NCBI GenBank assembly: GCA_014378105.1
Contig: JACMOI010000111.1
Location: 1 to 60,174, forward strand
Source: Pseudopedobacter sp.
GTDB taxonomy: Bacteria > Bacteroidota > Bacteroidia > Sphingobacteriales > Sphingobacteriaceae
Direction: 5' to 3'
Length of the DNA: 60,174 nt
The translations under genes and the position numbers were made by a program. Below the pieces are notes generated by a model. That model saw only the letters and a program-made list of their open reading frames with translations, was not told the origin of the DNA and searched no databases. This document shows, piece after piece, positions 9,595-18,614 of the stretch (positions are counted from its first letter, which is position 1; each line of letters opens with the position of its first letter).

Positions 9595-10599
9595 TTGGCT
9601 GATAAAATAAAAGTAACGATAGACGGAATTCCGATAGAAGTTGAGCCGGGAACAAGCATTTTAAATGCAGCTCGTCAGATAGGTGGGGATATTGTACCAC
9701 CAGCAATGTGTTATTACTCAAAGCTGGAAGGTAGTGGAGGTAAATGCCGTACTTGTTTAGTGAAGGTTAGTAAAGGTTCTGAAAAAGATCCTCGCCCGAT
9801 GCCTAAATTGATAGCAAGTTGCCGTACCAATGTAATGGATGGAATGGAAGTTCAAAATATTACCTCTCCTGAAGTGGTAGAAGCGAGAAAAGGAGTAGTT
9901 GAGATGCTATTAATTAATCATCCTTTGGATTGTCCAATTTGTGATCAGGCTGGAGAATGCCACTTACAAGATTTAGCTTACGAACATGGTGCTGAAGCTA
10001 CTCGGTATGAATTTGACCGTAGAACTTTCGAAAAAATAGATATTGGAGATAAAATTCAGTTACACATGACGCGTTGCATTTTGTGCTATCGTTGTGTTTA
10101 TGTTGCTGATCAGATTACAGAAAACCGTGTTCACGGTATTTTAGGAAGAGGCGACCATGCTGAAATTTCCACCTATATTCAAAAGGCAGTAGATAATGAT
10201 TTCTCAGGAAATGTAATTGATGTTTGCCCCGTTGGAGCTTTAACAGATAAAACTTTCCGTTTCAAAAACAGGGTTTGGTTCACAAAACCTGTAGAAGCGC
10301 ACAGAGATTGCCTAACTTGTTCAGGAAAAGTAACTTTGTGGTATAAAGGAGAAGAAGTTTTACGTGTAACTGCTAGAAAAGACGAATTTGGTGAAGCAGA
10401 GGAATTTATTTGTAACACTTGTCGTTTCGACAAAAAAGCAACTAATGATTGGGTGATTGAAGGTCCAAGGAAAGTTTCTCGTCAATCTGTAATTAACTCA
10501 AATCATTACGAAGAATTACAACCAGCTGCCGTTGTAAAAACGAATTTAACACTGCAGGCGGCAAATAAGGAAGAATTTGAAAGGGCCACTAAACTATAA
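9595..10599 (+). CDS. nuoG: NADH-quinone oxidoreductase subunit G, short form
   Basis: At 334 residues it is far shorter than the roughly 900-residue E. coli NuoG. Present are the ferredoxin-like 2Fe-2S segment (cysteines in AMCYYSKLEGSGGKCRTC and ASCRT, about 38-82), the HxxxC-x2-C-x5-C segment (HPLDCPICDQAGECHLQ, about 108-123) and a 4Fe-4S set (TRCILCYRC and VDVCPVGA, about 160-212). A last C-x2-C pair set (DCLTC and CNTC) ends the protein. The molybdopterin-oxidoreductase-like C-terminal domain is absent. The start is TTG: an in-frame stop lies 15 bases upstream and no ATG fits. The stop overlaps nuoH (TAATG). Confidence 0.9.
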   Translation: MADKIKVTIDGIPIEVEPGTSILNAARQIGGDIVPPAMCYYSKLEGSGGKCRTCLVKVSKGSEKDPRPMPKLIASCRTNVMDGMEVQNITSPEVVEARKGVVEMLLINHPLDCPICDQAGECHLQDLAYEHGAEATRYEFDRRTFEKIDIGDKIQLHMTRCILCYRCVYVADQITENRVHGILGRGDHAEISTYIQKAVDNDFSGNVIDVCPVGALTDKTFRFKNRVWFTKPVEAHRDCLTCSGKVTLWYKGEEVLRVTARKDEFGEAEEFICNTCRFDKKATNDWVIEGPRKVSRQSVINSNHYEELQPAAVVKTNLTLQAANKEEFERATKL

Positions 10600-11636
10600 T
10601 GGAAATAGCTTTTTTAGTTGAAAAATTACTGTTAGTCACCATTCTATTCGTGGCTACACTAACTGTTGCAGCGTACTCAACCTATGCTGAGCGAAAAGTT
10701 GCAGCATTTTTGCAAGACAGGGTGGGCCCAAACAGAGCCGGACCTTTCGGTTTATTACAACCATTAGCTGATGGTGGGAAAATGTTCTTTAAAGAAGAGA
10801 TTATACCTAGCGGATCCAACAAATGGTTGTTCATTGCCGGTCCATCTTTGGCTTTACTAGTCTCTTTCTTAGGAACTGCAGTCATTCCTTTTGGGCAAAA
10901 TATAGAGCTTTTTGGTAGGGTTGTTCCATTACAAGTTGCAGACATTAATGTCGGTATCTTGTATATTTTTGGAGTTGTTTCATTGGGTGTTTATGGCATC
11001 ATGATTGGTGGTTGGGCATCCAATAATAAATATTCTTTAATGGGTGCTATTCGTGGTGCTTCGCAAAATATTAGTTATGAAATTGCAATGGGGTTATCTA
11101 TCATCGCTCTGTTATTGGTTTCAAATACTTTAAGTTTCAGAGAATTAGCAGAACAGCAGCATGGTTGGCATTGGAATATCATTTATCAACCTTTAGGTTT
11201 TTTAATATTTTTGGTGTGCGCTTTCGCAGAGACTAACCGTATGCCTTTCGATTTACCAGAATGTGAGACTGAATTGATTGGAGGTTACAATACAGAATAT
11301 TCTGCTTTTAAAATGGGCGCCTACATGTTTGCCGAATATATCAACATGTTTGTTTCTTCAGCGGTAATGGTAACTATCTATTTTGGAGGATACAATTATC
11401 CTGGAATGGATTTAGTAAACGGAGCTTTAGGAGCGACTTGGGGACCTTTAGTAGGTGTGGCGGTGATGTTTTTAAAGATATTTGTTTTCATTTTCTTCTT
11501 TATGTGGGTACGTTGGACAGTTCCTCGTTTTCGATATGATCAGTTGATGGATTTGGGATGGAAAGTGCTAATCCCCTTGGCAATTGCGAACATCGTGATT
11601 ACCGCAGTGGTAATTACTATTGTAGATAAATTATAA
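10599..11636 (+). CDS. nuoH: NADH-quinone oxidoreductase subunit H
   Basis: A 345-residue membrane subunit that joins the peripheral arm to the membrane arm and lines the quinone tunnel. Two family signatures are clear: RVGPNRAGPFGLLQPLADGG (41-60) continuing to KEEIIP, and AFAETNRMPFDLPECETELI (208-227), both on loops facing the quinone site. Multiple hydrophobic segments fill the rest. The start overlaps the nuoG stop. The gap after it carries a short perfect palindrome. Confidence 0.96.
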   Translation: MEIAFLVEKLLLVTILFVATLTVAAYSTYAERKVAAFLQDRVGPNRAGPFGLLQPLADGGKMFFKEEIIPSGSNKWLFIAGPSLALLVSFLGTAVIPFGQNIELFGRVVPLQVADINVGILYIFGVVSLGVYGIMIGGWASNNKYSLMGAIRGASQNISYEIAMGLSIIALLLVSNTLSFRELAEQQHGWHWNIIYQPLGFLIFLVCAFAETNRMPFDLPECETELIGGYNTEYSAFKMGAYMFAEYINMFVSSAVMVTIYFGGYNYPGMDLVNGALGATWGPLVGVAVMFLKIFVFIFFFMWVRWTVPRFRYDQLMDLGWKVLIPLAIANIVITAVVITIVDKL

Positions 11637-11643
11637 TAAATTA

Positions 11644-11660
11644 CCTCTCCTTTGGAGAGG
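11644..11660. repeat. Short perfect palindrome between nuoH and nuoI
   Basis: CCTCTCC-TTT-GGAGAGG is a 7-bp perfect stem with a 3-base loop, followed by ATTAAGTTGAGG. There is no T-tract, so a terminator is unlikely, and it stands mid-operon. From memory, closely related CTCTCC/GGAGAG palindromes are scattered widely in Bacteroidota genomes as REP-like elements. Confidence 0.6.
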
Positions 11661-11682
11661 ATTAAGTTGAGGCTTAGGCGAT

Positions 11683-12207
11683 ATGGAATCATTAAGTGGT
11701 AGAAAAAAAGTATTAGAACAGAAACCGATGAATTTCTGGGAGCGAATATATCTCCCTGCTATTTTTAGAGGAATGGGCATTACTTTTATGCACATGTTTA
11801 AGAAAAAGGAAACTACTTTTTATCCTGAACAAGAAAGAGAATTTTCAGAAAACTGGAGAGGGATGCATTCTTTGAAAAGAGATGAAAATGGTAAAGAGCG
11901 TTGTACTGCTTGTGGTTTATGTGCATTATCCTGCCCAGCAGAAGCCATAACAATGATTTCTGCAGAACGCGAAAAAGGCGAAGAGCACTTATATAGGGAA
12001 GAAAAATATGCAGCAGTTTATGAAATAAACATGTTGCGGTGTATTTTCTGCGGTTTGTGCGAAGAAGCCTGCCCTAAAGAAGCTATTTATTTAGACGGTC
12101 CAATTGTTCCGGCAGATTATTTACGTAAAGATTTTATTTACGGGAAAGATAAATTGGTAGAGATGCCTATCAGTGAGTTAGAGGCTTTAAAAGGAGCAAC
12201 AGTTTAG
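11683..12207 (+). CDS. nuoI: NADH-quinone oxidoreductase subunit I (8Fe-8S ferredoxin-like)
   Basis: A 174-residue subunit holding clusters N6a and N6b, which hand electrons to NuoB. Two complete C-x2-C-x2-C-x3-CP motifs are seen: C74, C77, C80, C84 and C120, C123, C126, C130. The N-terminal amphipathic stretch (about 17-40) fits its docking on the membrane beside NuoH. A 78-base gap with a promoter-like element precedes nuoJ. Confidence 0.96.
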   Translation: MESLSGRKKVLEQKPMNFWERIYLPAIFRGMGITFMHMFKKKETTFYPEQEREFSENWRGMHSLKRDENGKERCTACGLCALSCPAEAITMISAEREKGEEHLYREEKYAAVYEINMLRCIFCGLCEEACPKEAIYLDGPIVPADYLRKDFIYGKDKLVEMPISELEALKGATV

Positions 12208-12243
12208 TTTTAGGTTTTTATTAATATAAATTAAGCAAAAATT

Positions 12244-12269
12244 TTACCTTTGCGCTTCACAAAAGGTAA
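12244..12269 (+). promoter_or_regulatory. Inverted repeat over a candidate internal promoter upstream of nuoJ
   Basis: TACCTTTG at 12245-12252 fits the TAnnTTTG -7 consensus, 33 bases before nuoJ. The same bases form the left arm of a perfect 8-bp inverted repeat, TTACCTTT (12244-12251) and AAAGGTAA (12262-12269). No good -33 element is visible. It may be an internal promoter with an operator, or an RNA hairpin that tunes the membrane-subunit half of the operon. Confidence 0.4.
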
Positions 12270-12285
12270 TTGCAGATCATAACAG

Positions 12286-12789
12286 ATGAGTTTATTTTAC
12301 TTAGTCGCATTCCTGTCCATCTTATTCTCACTTTTAGTGATTTTCACTAAAAATCCGGTGTACAGCGTTCTTTATCTCATTGCAACTTTTTTCACGTTCA
12401 CTATTCATTACATTTTATTGAATGCCCAGTTTCTTGCTGTGGTAAACTTTATTGTTTACATGGGAGCTATCATGGTGCTTTTCCTTTTTGTATTGATGTT
12501 GATGAATTTGAATAAAGAAACCGAGCCAATGAAATCTAATATTTTAAAAATTGCGGGTGTAATTGCAGGTAGTACTTTATTAGTCACTCTGATAGGCGCT
12601 ATTAAGGCAATGCAAACTACAGCCGTTTCAACTACCACAAATACGCAGATTGGATTGGTAGGTAATTTAGGTAAAGTATTATTTAGTGAATTTTTGTTGC
12701 CGTTCGAAATTTCATCCATATTATTACTATCAGCGATGGTGGGTGCGGTATTATTAGCTAAAAAAGATAAAAGAACTCAAAATGGATAG
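12286..12789 (+). CDS. nuoJ: NADH-quinone oxidoreductase subunit J
   Basis: A 167-residue hydrophobic subunit with about five membrane segments. The conserved helix YMGAIMVLFLFVLMLMN (about 58-74) matches the TM3 region that takes part in redox-linked movement in complex I. Its end overlaps the nuoK start by 8 bases. Confidence 0.94.
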   Translation: MSLFYLVAFLSILFSLLVIFTKNPVYSVLYLIATFFTFTIHYILLNAQFLAVVNFIVYMGAIMVLFLFVLMLMNLNKETEPMKSNILKIAGVIAGSTLLVTLIGAIKAMQTTAVSTTTNTQIGLVGNLGKVLFSEFLLPFEISSILLLSAMVGAVLLAKKDKRTQNG

Positions 12790-13111
12790 TATTACGTCAA
12801 CCATTCAAGTAGTTCCACTTAATCATTACATTTTATTAAGTGCAATTCTATTTTCTATTGGTGTTATAGGGGTTTTAATTAGAAGAAACGCTATCATCAT
12901 TTTCATGTCGATAGAATTAATGTTGAACTCCGTAAACTTATTATTAACCGCATTTTCTGCTTACAGCGGAGATGCATCAGGCCAGGTATTCGTGTTCTTT
13001 ATCATGGCTTTGGCAGCAGCAGAAGTAGCAGTTGGGTTAGCAATTATTGTGATGGTTTATAGAAACACCAGTTCTATAGACATCAATATATTAAACAGAT
13101 TAAAGTGGTAA
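12782..13111 (+). CDS. nuoK: NADH-quinone oxidoreductase subunit K
   Basis: A small 109-residue subunit with three membrane segments, related to MrpC of sodium/proton antiporters. The two buried glutamates needed for proton movement are present: E45 in FMSIELMLNSVNL and E81 in AAAEVAVGLAII. Length is slightly above the usual 100 because of a longer N-terminus. It overlaps nuoJ and is followed by nuoL after 16 bases. Confidence 0.95.
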   Translation: MDSITSTIQVVPLNHYILLSAILFSIGVIGVLIRRNAIIIFMSIELMLNSVNLLLTAFSAYSGDASGQVFVFFIMALAAAEVAVGLAIIVMVYRNTSSIDINILNRLKW

Positions 13112-13127
13112 ATTTTTATATAGCTAG

Positions 13128-15029
13128 ATGATAGACTTAGTTTGGTTAATTCCTTTATTCCCCTTTATCGGATTCCTTATTTGTGGATTAGGCAGAAATA
13201 TTTTACCTAAAGCTGCAATAGGCACCATTGCAAGTCTTGCTGTTTTAGCCTCTTTTGCAGTAAGTTTAGGAATCTTTTTTGAATTCAACGGATCAACCCC
13301 AGCCATTATCCATCTTTTTGATTGGATAAAAGTTGGAAACATTGATATTCCTTTCTCTTTCCAGATAGATCAATTGAGTATTTTAATGCTATTGATTATC
13401 ACCGGAATTGGGTCATTGATACACATTTATTCAACTGGCTATATGAGCCATGACAAAGGTTTTGGTAAGTTTTTCTCTTACCTTAATCTGTTTATATTCT
13501 TTATGCTTTTATTGGTATTGGGATCAAACTATGTCATCATGTTTATTGGATGGGAAGGTGTTGGATTAAGCTCTTATTTATTGATAGGTTTTTGGTATAC
13601 AAATGGCGCTTACGCCGATGCTGCCAAAAAAGCTTTCATCATGAATAGAATTGGTGATTTAGGATTCCTTATAGGAGTTTTTTTAATCATTACCACTTTT
13701 GGAAGTGTTTCATTCGCTCAGATTTTCCCTCAAGCACAAGGAATGGTTTCAGGCGATGCGACTTTAACATTAATTACGATATTATTATTTGTTGGCGCTG
13801 TCGGTAAATCAGCACAATTACCCTTGTTTACTTGGTTACCCGATGCAATGGCCGGTCCAACTCCAGTTTCAGCATTGATACACGCTGCTACGATGGTAAC
13901 CGCAGGGATATATATGATTGCAAGATCGAATATTTTATTTACGCTATCCCCGGTAACCATGAGCATCATTGCTGTTATTGGATTAGCAACAGCAATCGTA
14001 GCTGCAATTATTGCTTTAACTCAAACAGATATTAAAAAGGTATTAGCCTATTCAACTGTTTCTCAGTTGGGCTATATGTTTTTAGGATTAGGCGTTGGAG
14101 CTTACACAGGCGCTTTCTTTCACCTATTAACACATGCTTTCTTTAAAGCTTTATTATTTTTAGGAGCGGGTTCTGTCATTCACGCTATGAGTGATGAGCA
14201 GGATATGCGCAAAATGGGGGGATTGAAAAAGAAATTGCCAATTACATTCTTCACCATGTTGATGGGTACTTTAGCCATCTCTGGACTACCTCCATTTGCA
14301 GGTTTCTTCTCTAAGGATGAAATCTTAGCTCATGTTTATGAAGAAAATAAAATCCTCTGGATTATTGGAGTTTTAGGAGCTATGATGACTGCTTTCTACA
14401 TGTTCAGAATGATGTTTTTAACTTTTTGGGGTGATTTCCGCGGAAGCGAAGAACAAAAACATCACTTACATGAATCACCAGTTTCCATGACAATTCCTTT
14501 AATGATATTAGCAATTCTATCCGTTGTTGGGGGCTTTATTGGAGTTCCAGAAGTATTAGGCGGCGGACATTGGTTATCATATTATTTAGCTCCAGTTTTT
14601 GAAGCTTCTACATCTAGATTGTCAGTCATCGAATTGAGTCATTCAACCGAGTATATGTTGATGGGAATATCAGTGGCAGGCGTAGTAATCGCCATCATCT
14701 ATGCTTATGTGAAGTATATCAAAAATAGTCATGTTCCATTAGCCGATAGTGAAGAGAGATCAGTTTTGGCTAAAATATCCTACAATAAGTTTTATTTTGA
14801 TGAGCTTTACTCAGCTATTATTCAAAAACCATTAGACGTAATTTCAGAATTTTTCTATAAAATAGTAGACAAAGCAGGTATTGATGGTTTCGTAAATGAT
14901 TTAGGAAAAGGCTCTATGGAAGCCAGTAAAGGATTAAGATTGCTACAAACCGGAAATGTAGGTTTTTATATTTTTGCTATGGTGATTGGTGTGTTGGGAA
15001 TATTGATATATAGTTTTTTTAAATTTTAA
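13128..15029 (+). CDS. nuoL: NADH-quinone oxidoreductase subunit L
   Basis: The 633-residue distal antiporter-like proton pump. The TM5 glutamate is E143 in MFIGWEGVGLSSYLLIGFWY. The TM7 lysine lies in the GKSAQLPLFTWLPDAMAGPT motif near 226-245, followed by PVSALIHAATMV. The C-terminal extension (about 500-633), which ends in one more membrane helix, corresponds to the lateral helix of this subunit. Start and spacing (21 bases to nuoM) fit the operon. Confidence 0.96.
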   Translation: MIDLVWLIPLFPFIGFLICGLGRNILPKAAIGTIASLAVLASFAVSLGIFFEFNGSTPAIIHLFDWIKVGNIDIPFSFQIDQLSILMLLIITGIGSLIHIYSTGYMSHDKGFGKFFSYLNLFIFFMLLLVLGSNYVIMFIGWEGVGLSSYLLIGFWYTNGAYADAAKKAFIMNRIGDLGFLIGVFLIITTFGSVSFAQIFPQAQGMVSGDATLTLITILLFVGAVGKSAQLPLFTWLPDAMAGPTPVSALIHAATMVTAGIYMIARSNILFTLSPVTMSIIAVIGLATAIVAAIIALTQTDIKKVLAYSTVSQLGYMFLGLGVGAYTGAFFHLLTHAFFKALLFLGAGSVIHAMSDEQDMRKMGGLKKKLPITFFTMLMGTLAISGLPPFAGFFSKDEILAHVYEENKILWIIGVLGAMMTAFYMFRMMFLTFWGDFRGSEEQKHHLHESPVSMTIPLMILAILSVVGGFIGVPEVLGGGHWLSYYLAPVFEASTSRLSVIELSHSTEYMLMGISVAGVVIAIIYAYVKYIKNSHVPLADSEERSVLAKISYNKFYFDELYSAIIQKPLDVISEFFYKIVDKAGIDGFVNDLGKGSMEASKGLRLLQTGNVGFYIFAMVIGVLGILIYSFFKF

Positions 15030-15050
15030 GATTCTGAATTAAAGAGATAG

Positions 15051-16505
15051 ATGAATTTATTAATCGTATTATTTTTTCCTCTTTTGGGTTCAATAGTTTG
15101 TCTATTGAATAAAAACTACGCAAAGCAAACAGCACTCATCAGCTCTTTGATTACGTTAGCCTATTCTTTAGTGTTGTTAACTCACTTTCAAGCTGATGCA
15201 AGCCGACAGTTTGTTGTCGATTTTGCTTGGATTCCACAATTGGGGATCAACTTCAAAGCAGGTATTGATGGAATCAGCATGATTATGGTGCTTTTAACTA
15301 CTGGTCTTGTTCCGCTAATTATTTTATCGGGCTTTAGCCGAGAGTTTAAAAATTCTTCAGCATTATTTGCATTGATTTTATTCATGCAATCAGGCTTATT
15401 GGTGGTTTTCACAGCATTAGACGCTTTCTTATTTTATGTAGGTTGGGAAGCAGCATTAATTCCAATTTATTTCATTTGCGCCATTTGGGGCGGTGCAGAT
15501 AGAATCCGTGTAAACATGAAATTTTTCATTTACACTTTTGCAGGTTCTTTATTTATGCTTTTAGGGATCATTTATCTTCATTTACAAACTCCAGGAAACA
15601 CTTACGATATTGATGCTTTTTATTCTTTGAATCTAGATGTAGTAACACAAGGTTGGTTATTTTGGTGCTTCTTTTTAGCTTTCGCGATAAAGATGCCGAT
15701 ATTTCCTTTCCACACTTGGCAACCCGACACTTATACAGAAGCTCCAACAATGGGAACTATGCTTTTAGCTGGTATCATGCTGAAGATGGGCATTTATGGG
15801 GTCATTAGGTGGTTGATTCCAATAGTTCCGCTAGGTTTTATGCAATGGAAAGAATTAGCAATTATCTTATCCATCATCGGGATCGTTTATGCATCCATCA
15901 TTGCTTTTACGCAAAAGGATATCAAGCGTTTAGTAGCTTATTCTTCTATTGCTCACGTTGGACTAATTGCTGCAGGTGTTTTTGCATGGAATGCTGCGGG
16001 TGTTCAAGGGGCGATGATTCAAATGTTAAATCACGGAATAAATGTGATAGGTTTATTCTTCATCATGGATATCATCATCAATAGGTCGCAAACTCGTGAA
16101 ATTGCGAACATGGGAGGAATTGCTAAAATAGCTCCAAAGTTTGCGATTGCCTTTTTGATTATCATATTAGGAACTGTGGCTCTTCCATTAACAAATGGTT
16201 TTATTGGAGAATTTTTATTACTGAATGGTATTTACCAATACGAAATGTGGTTTTCGGCCGTAGCCGGATTAACCATCATATTTGGAGCGGTTTACATGCT
16301 AAGGATGTATAAGAATGTGATGCAAGGACAATTGAACGAATTGACATCCACTTTCAAAGACATTCGAGGAAGCGAGATGGTGGTTTTAAGTATCATCTGT
16401 ACTTTGATTATCGTGATTGGAGTTTACCCGCAACCCATTTTACATATTTCAGAAGCTGCGGTGAACGGTCTGATTTCACAAGTGAATAATAAATTAGCAT
16501 TTTAA
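15051..16505 (+). CDS. nuoM: NADH-quinone oxidoreductase subunit M
   Basis: The 484-residue middle antiporter-like pump. The TM5 glutamate is E133 in FLFYVGWEAALIPIYFI. A KMPIFPFHTWQPDTYTEAPT motif (about 222-241) carries the TM7 lysine and the broken-helix region. KDIKRLVAYSSIAHVG (about 289-304) contains another channel residue set. Many hydrophobic helices run throughout. nuoN begins 8 bases after the stop. Confidence 0.96.
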   Translation: MNLLIVLFFPLLGSIVCLLNKNYAKQTALISSLITLAYSLVLLTHFQADASRQFVVDFAWIPQLGINFKAGIDGISMIMVLLTTGLVPLIILSGFSREFKNSSALFALILFMQSGLLVVFTALDAFLFYVGWEAALIPIYFICAIWGGADRIRVNMKFFIYTFAGSLFMLLGIIYLHLQTPGNTYDIDAFYSLNLDVVTQGWLFWCFFLAFAIKMPIFPFHTWQPDTYTEAPTMGTMLLAGIMLKMGIYGVIRWLIPIVPLGFMQWKELAIILSIIGIVYASIIAFTQKDIKRLVAYSSIAHVGLIAAGVFAWNAAGVQGAMIQMLNHGINVIGLFFIMDIIINRSQTREIANMGGIAKIAPKFAIAFLIIILGTVALPLTNGFIGEFLLLNGIYQYEMWFSAVAGLTIIFGAVYMLRMYKNVMQGQLNELTSTFKDIRGSEMVVLSIICTLIIVIGVYPQPILHISEAAVNGLISQVNNKLAF

Positions 16506-16513
16506 TTAAAAGA

Positions 16514-17893
16514 ATGAATTCTTTAATAGTTATATCAATTTTAGCCATTGTAGTTCTTTATTTAGGATTATTTAAAGCAAAAAGTGCTTTATTACCAGTA
16601 ACCATTATTGGTTTATTAGGTGCATTGGTGCTCGCTATTATGGAGTGGAATAGTGGTGCATCAGCTATTTATAGTGGAATGATGCTGTTTGATAATTTTG
16701 CAGTTGCTTTCTCCTCATTAACTATTGTTTCTACAATTCTTATCCTTTTATTATCAAAAGGTTATTTCGAAAAAATCAGCGACAACGTAGCTGAATATTA
16801 CACCATTATTCTTTTTGCCCTTGTGGGGATTATTGTGATGGTTTCTTATCACAATCTTACCATGCTTTTTGTAGGCTTAGAAATCATGTCAGTAAGTTTA
16901 TACATTTTGGCGGGTATCAAAAAGAGAGATTTTGCATCAAATGAAGCAGCTTTAAAATACTTTTTAATGGGGGCTTTCTCTACCGGATTTTTATTGTTTG
17001 GTATTGCATTAATTTATGGCGCTTCTCATTCATTTGATATGAGTGTGATTGCTCAATATGTCATTGATAGACCAGCAGGAATTGATCCTATGTTTTACGT
17101 AGGGATTATTTTAATGATTGTTGGCTTATCTTTTAAAATTGGCGCAGCACCTTTCCACTTTTGGACACCAGACGTATATGAAGGCTCTCCGACTTTAATC
17201 ACAACATTCATGTCAACGGTTGTGAAGACAGCGGGTTTTGCAGCTTTCCTTCGTTTATTTGCCATGTGTTTTGCTCCTTTAGCAGATTTCTGGATGCCAA
17301 CTTTATTGGTGATTACCATCCTTACTTTATTTATTGGAAATATTACAGCATTATATCAAAGTAATTTTAAGAGAATGCTGTCATTCTCTAGTATTTCTCA
17401 TGCAGGTTATATGCTTTTCGCCATTGTAGCTTTAGGAAGTACTTCTATCAACTCGGTATTTGTTTACGCTTCTGCTTATTCATTGGCTTCTATTATCGCT
17501 TTTGGAGTGTTAATAATAGTGAAAGATCAAACCGGAGGCGAGAATTTCGACAGTTTTAATGGCTTAAGTAAAAAGAATCCGTTTTTAGCTTTTGTTTTAA
17601 CCATAGCGATGTTATCATTAGCCGGTATTCCATTAACAGCAGGATTTATTGGAAAGTTCTTTATGTTTTCTACAGCTTTACAACAATATCATACTTGGTT
17701 AATTGTACTGGCAATTGTGAATGCGATGATTGGCATATTCTACTATTTTAGAGTAATTGTATCGATGTATTTCAAAGATGCAGAAGGTAAAGAATTGATA
17801 ACTCCTGGATATTTTCAGTTGGTGTTAAGCTTGTCAGCCGTAGCAACTATTATTTTAGGGATTTACCCGTCTTTAATTACCAATCTTTTTTAA
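16514..17893 (+). CDS. nuoN: NADH-quinone oxidoreductase subunit N
   Basis: The 459-residue third antiporter-like pump, nearest the quinone site. The TM5 glutamate is E123 in LFVGLEIMSVSLYILAG. The TM7 lysine is in GLSFKIGAAPFHFWTPDVYEG (about 202-222), and SNFKRMLSFSSISHAGYML (about 283-301) is the matching downstream motif. It is the last nuo gene. A long hairpin at 17904-17939 follows before the DedA gene. Confidence 0.96.
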   Translation: MNSLIVISILAIVVLYLGLFKAKSALLPVTIIGLLGALVLAIMEWNSGASAIYSGMMLFDNFAVAFSSLTIVSTILILLLSKGYFEKISDNVAEYYTIILFALVGIIVMVSYHNLTMLFVGLEIMSVSLYILAGIKKRDFASNEAALKYFLMGAFSTGFLLFGIALIYGASHSFDMSVIAQYVIDRPAGIDPMFYVGIILMIVGLSFKIGAAPFHFWTPDVYEGSPTLITTFMSTVVKTAGFAAFLRLFAMCFAPLADFWMPTLLVITILTLFIGNITALYQSNFKRMLSFSSISHAGYMLFAIVALGSTSINSVFVYASAYSLASIIAFGVLIIVKDQTGGENFDSFNGLSKKNPFLAFVLTIAMLSLAGIPLTAGFIGKFFMFSTALQQYHTWLIVLAIVNAMIGIFYYFRVIVSMYFKDAEGKELITPGYFQLVLSLSAVATIILGIYPSLITNLF

Positions 17894-17903
17894 AAATCCT
17901 TTA

Positions 17904-17939
17904 ATTATAAAACTGCAAGATTATTTGTAGTTTTATAAT
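17904..17939 (+). terminator. Long AT-rich hairpin closing the nuo operon
   Basis: ATTATAAAACT (17904-17914) and AGTTTTATAAT (17929-17939) form a perfect 11-bp stem; about four more pairs, one a G-T wobble, extend it inward to a loop of about six bases. No T-tract follows, so termination is possible rather than clear. It ends six bases before the DedA start codon and could also affect translation of that gene. Confidence 0.4.
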
Positions 17940-17945
17940 GAAACT

Positions 17946-18614
17946 ATGCATGAATTCTGGGACTACCTAACAAAACTTTCTGACGCACAACAAATCATTC
18001 AAAAAGGAGGGTTCTACTTTATTTTGTTTGTTGTTTTTGCGGAAACCGGATTATTCTTTGGTTTCTTTCTGCCTGGAGATTATCTTTTGTTTTTAGCTGG
18101 GATGTTTGTTGCAACAGGAAGATTAGATGTAGGAATTTTTACTATGATTTTAGGATTGATTTTTGCAGCTACTGCTGGGAATTTCGTAGGCTACTGGTTC
18201 GGATATCGGACAGGTCCGATGCTATACAAGAGGAAAGATACTTTCTTTTTTAAGAAAAAATATTTGAAAGCAGCGGAGGTATATTATCGTAAACAAGGTG
18301 CTATTGCATTAATCATGGGAAGATTTGTTCCCATTGTACGTACTTTTGCGCCTATATTTGCAGGAGTGGTAAGGTTAGATATTAAACGATTTGCTTTTTT
18401 TAACTTTGCAGGAGCAGTTTTATGGATATCCTCACTTACACTCATTGGATATTTTTTAGGTCGTGAGTTTGAAAAAGAAATAGATCAATACGTTAGTTAT
18501 ATCATTTTGGGGTTTATCACCATAACTACTATCCCATTGATAATTGCTTTCTTTAAAAAGAGTATAGTTAATAAATCAGAATCTGATATTACACAAGATA
18601 TAGACAATGACTGA
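17946..18614 (+). CDS. DedA/VTT-domain membrane protein
   Basis: A 222-residue DedA-family protein. It has the family pattern ETGLFFGFFLPGDYLLFLAG (about 32-51), a central G-x-x-x-G-Y-x-x-G-Y-R-x-G segment (about 80-90) and the RFVPIVRTFAPIFAGV motif (about 124-139), with membrane helices around them. Family members help flip or recycle lipid carriers such as undecaprenyl phosphate and phospholipids; the substrate here is not readable. The final bases overlap the ppa start by 8, so the two are probably cotranscribed. Confidence 0.9.
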   Translation: MHEFWDYLTKLSDAQQIIQKGGFYFILFVVFAETGLFFGFFLPGDYLLFLAGMFVATGRLDVGIFTMILGLIFAATAGNFVGYWFGYRTGPMLYKRKDTFFFKKKYLKAAEVYYRKQGAIALIMGRFVPIVRTFAPIFAGVVRLDIKRFAFFNFAGAVLWISSLTLIGYFLGREFEKEIDQYVSYIILGFITITTIPLIIAFFKKSIVNKSESDITQDIDND

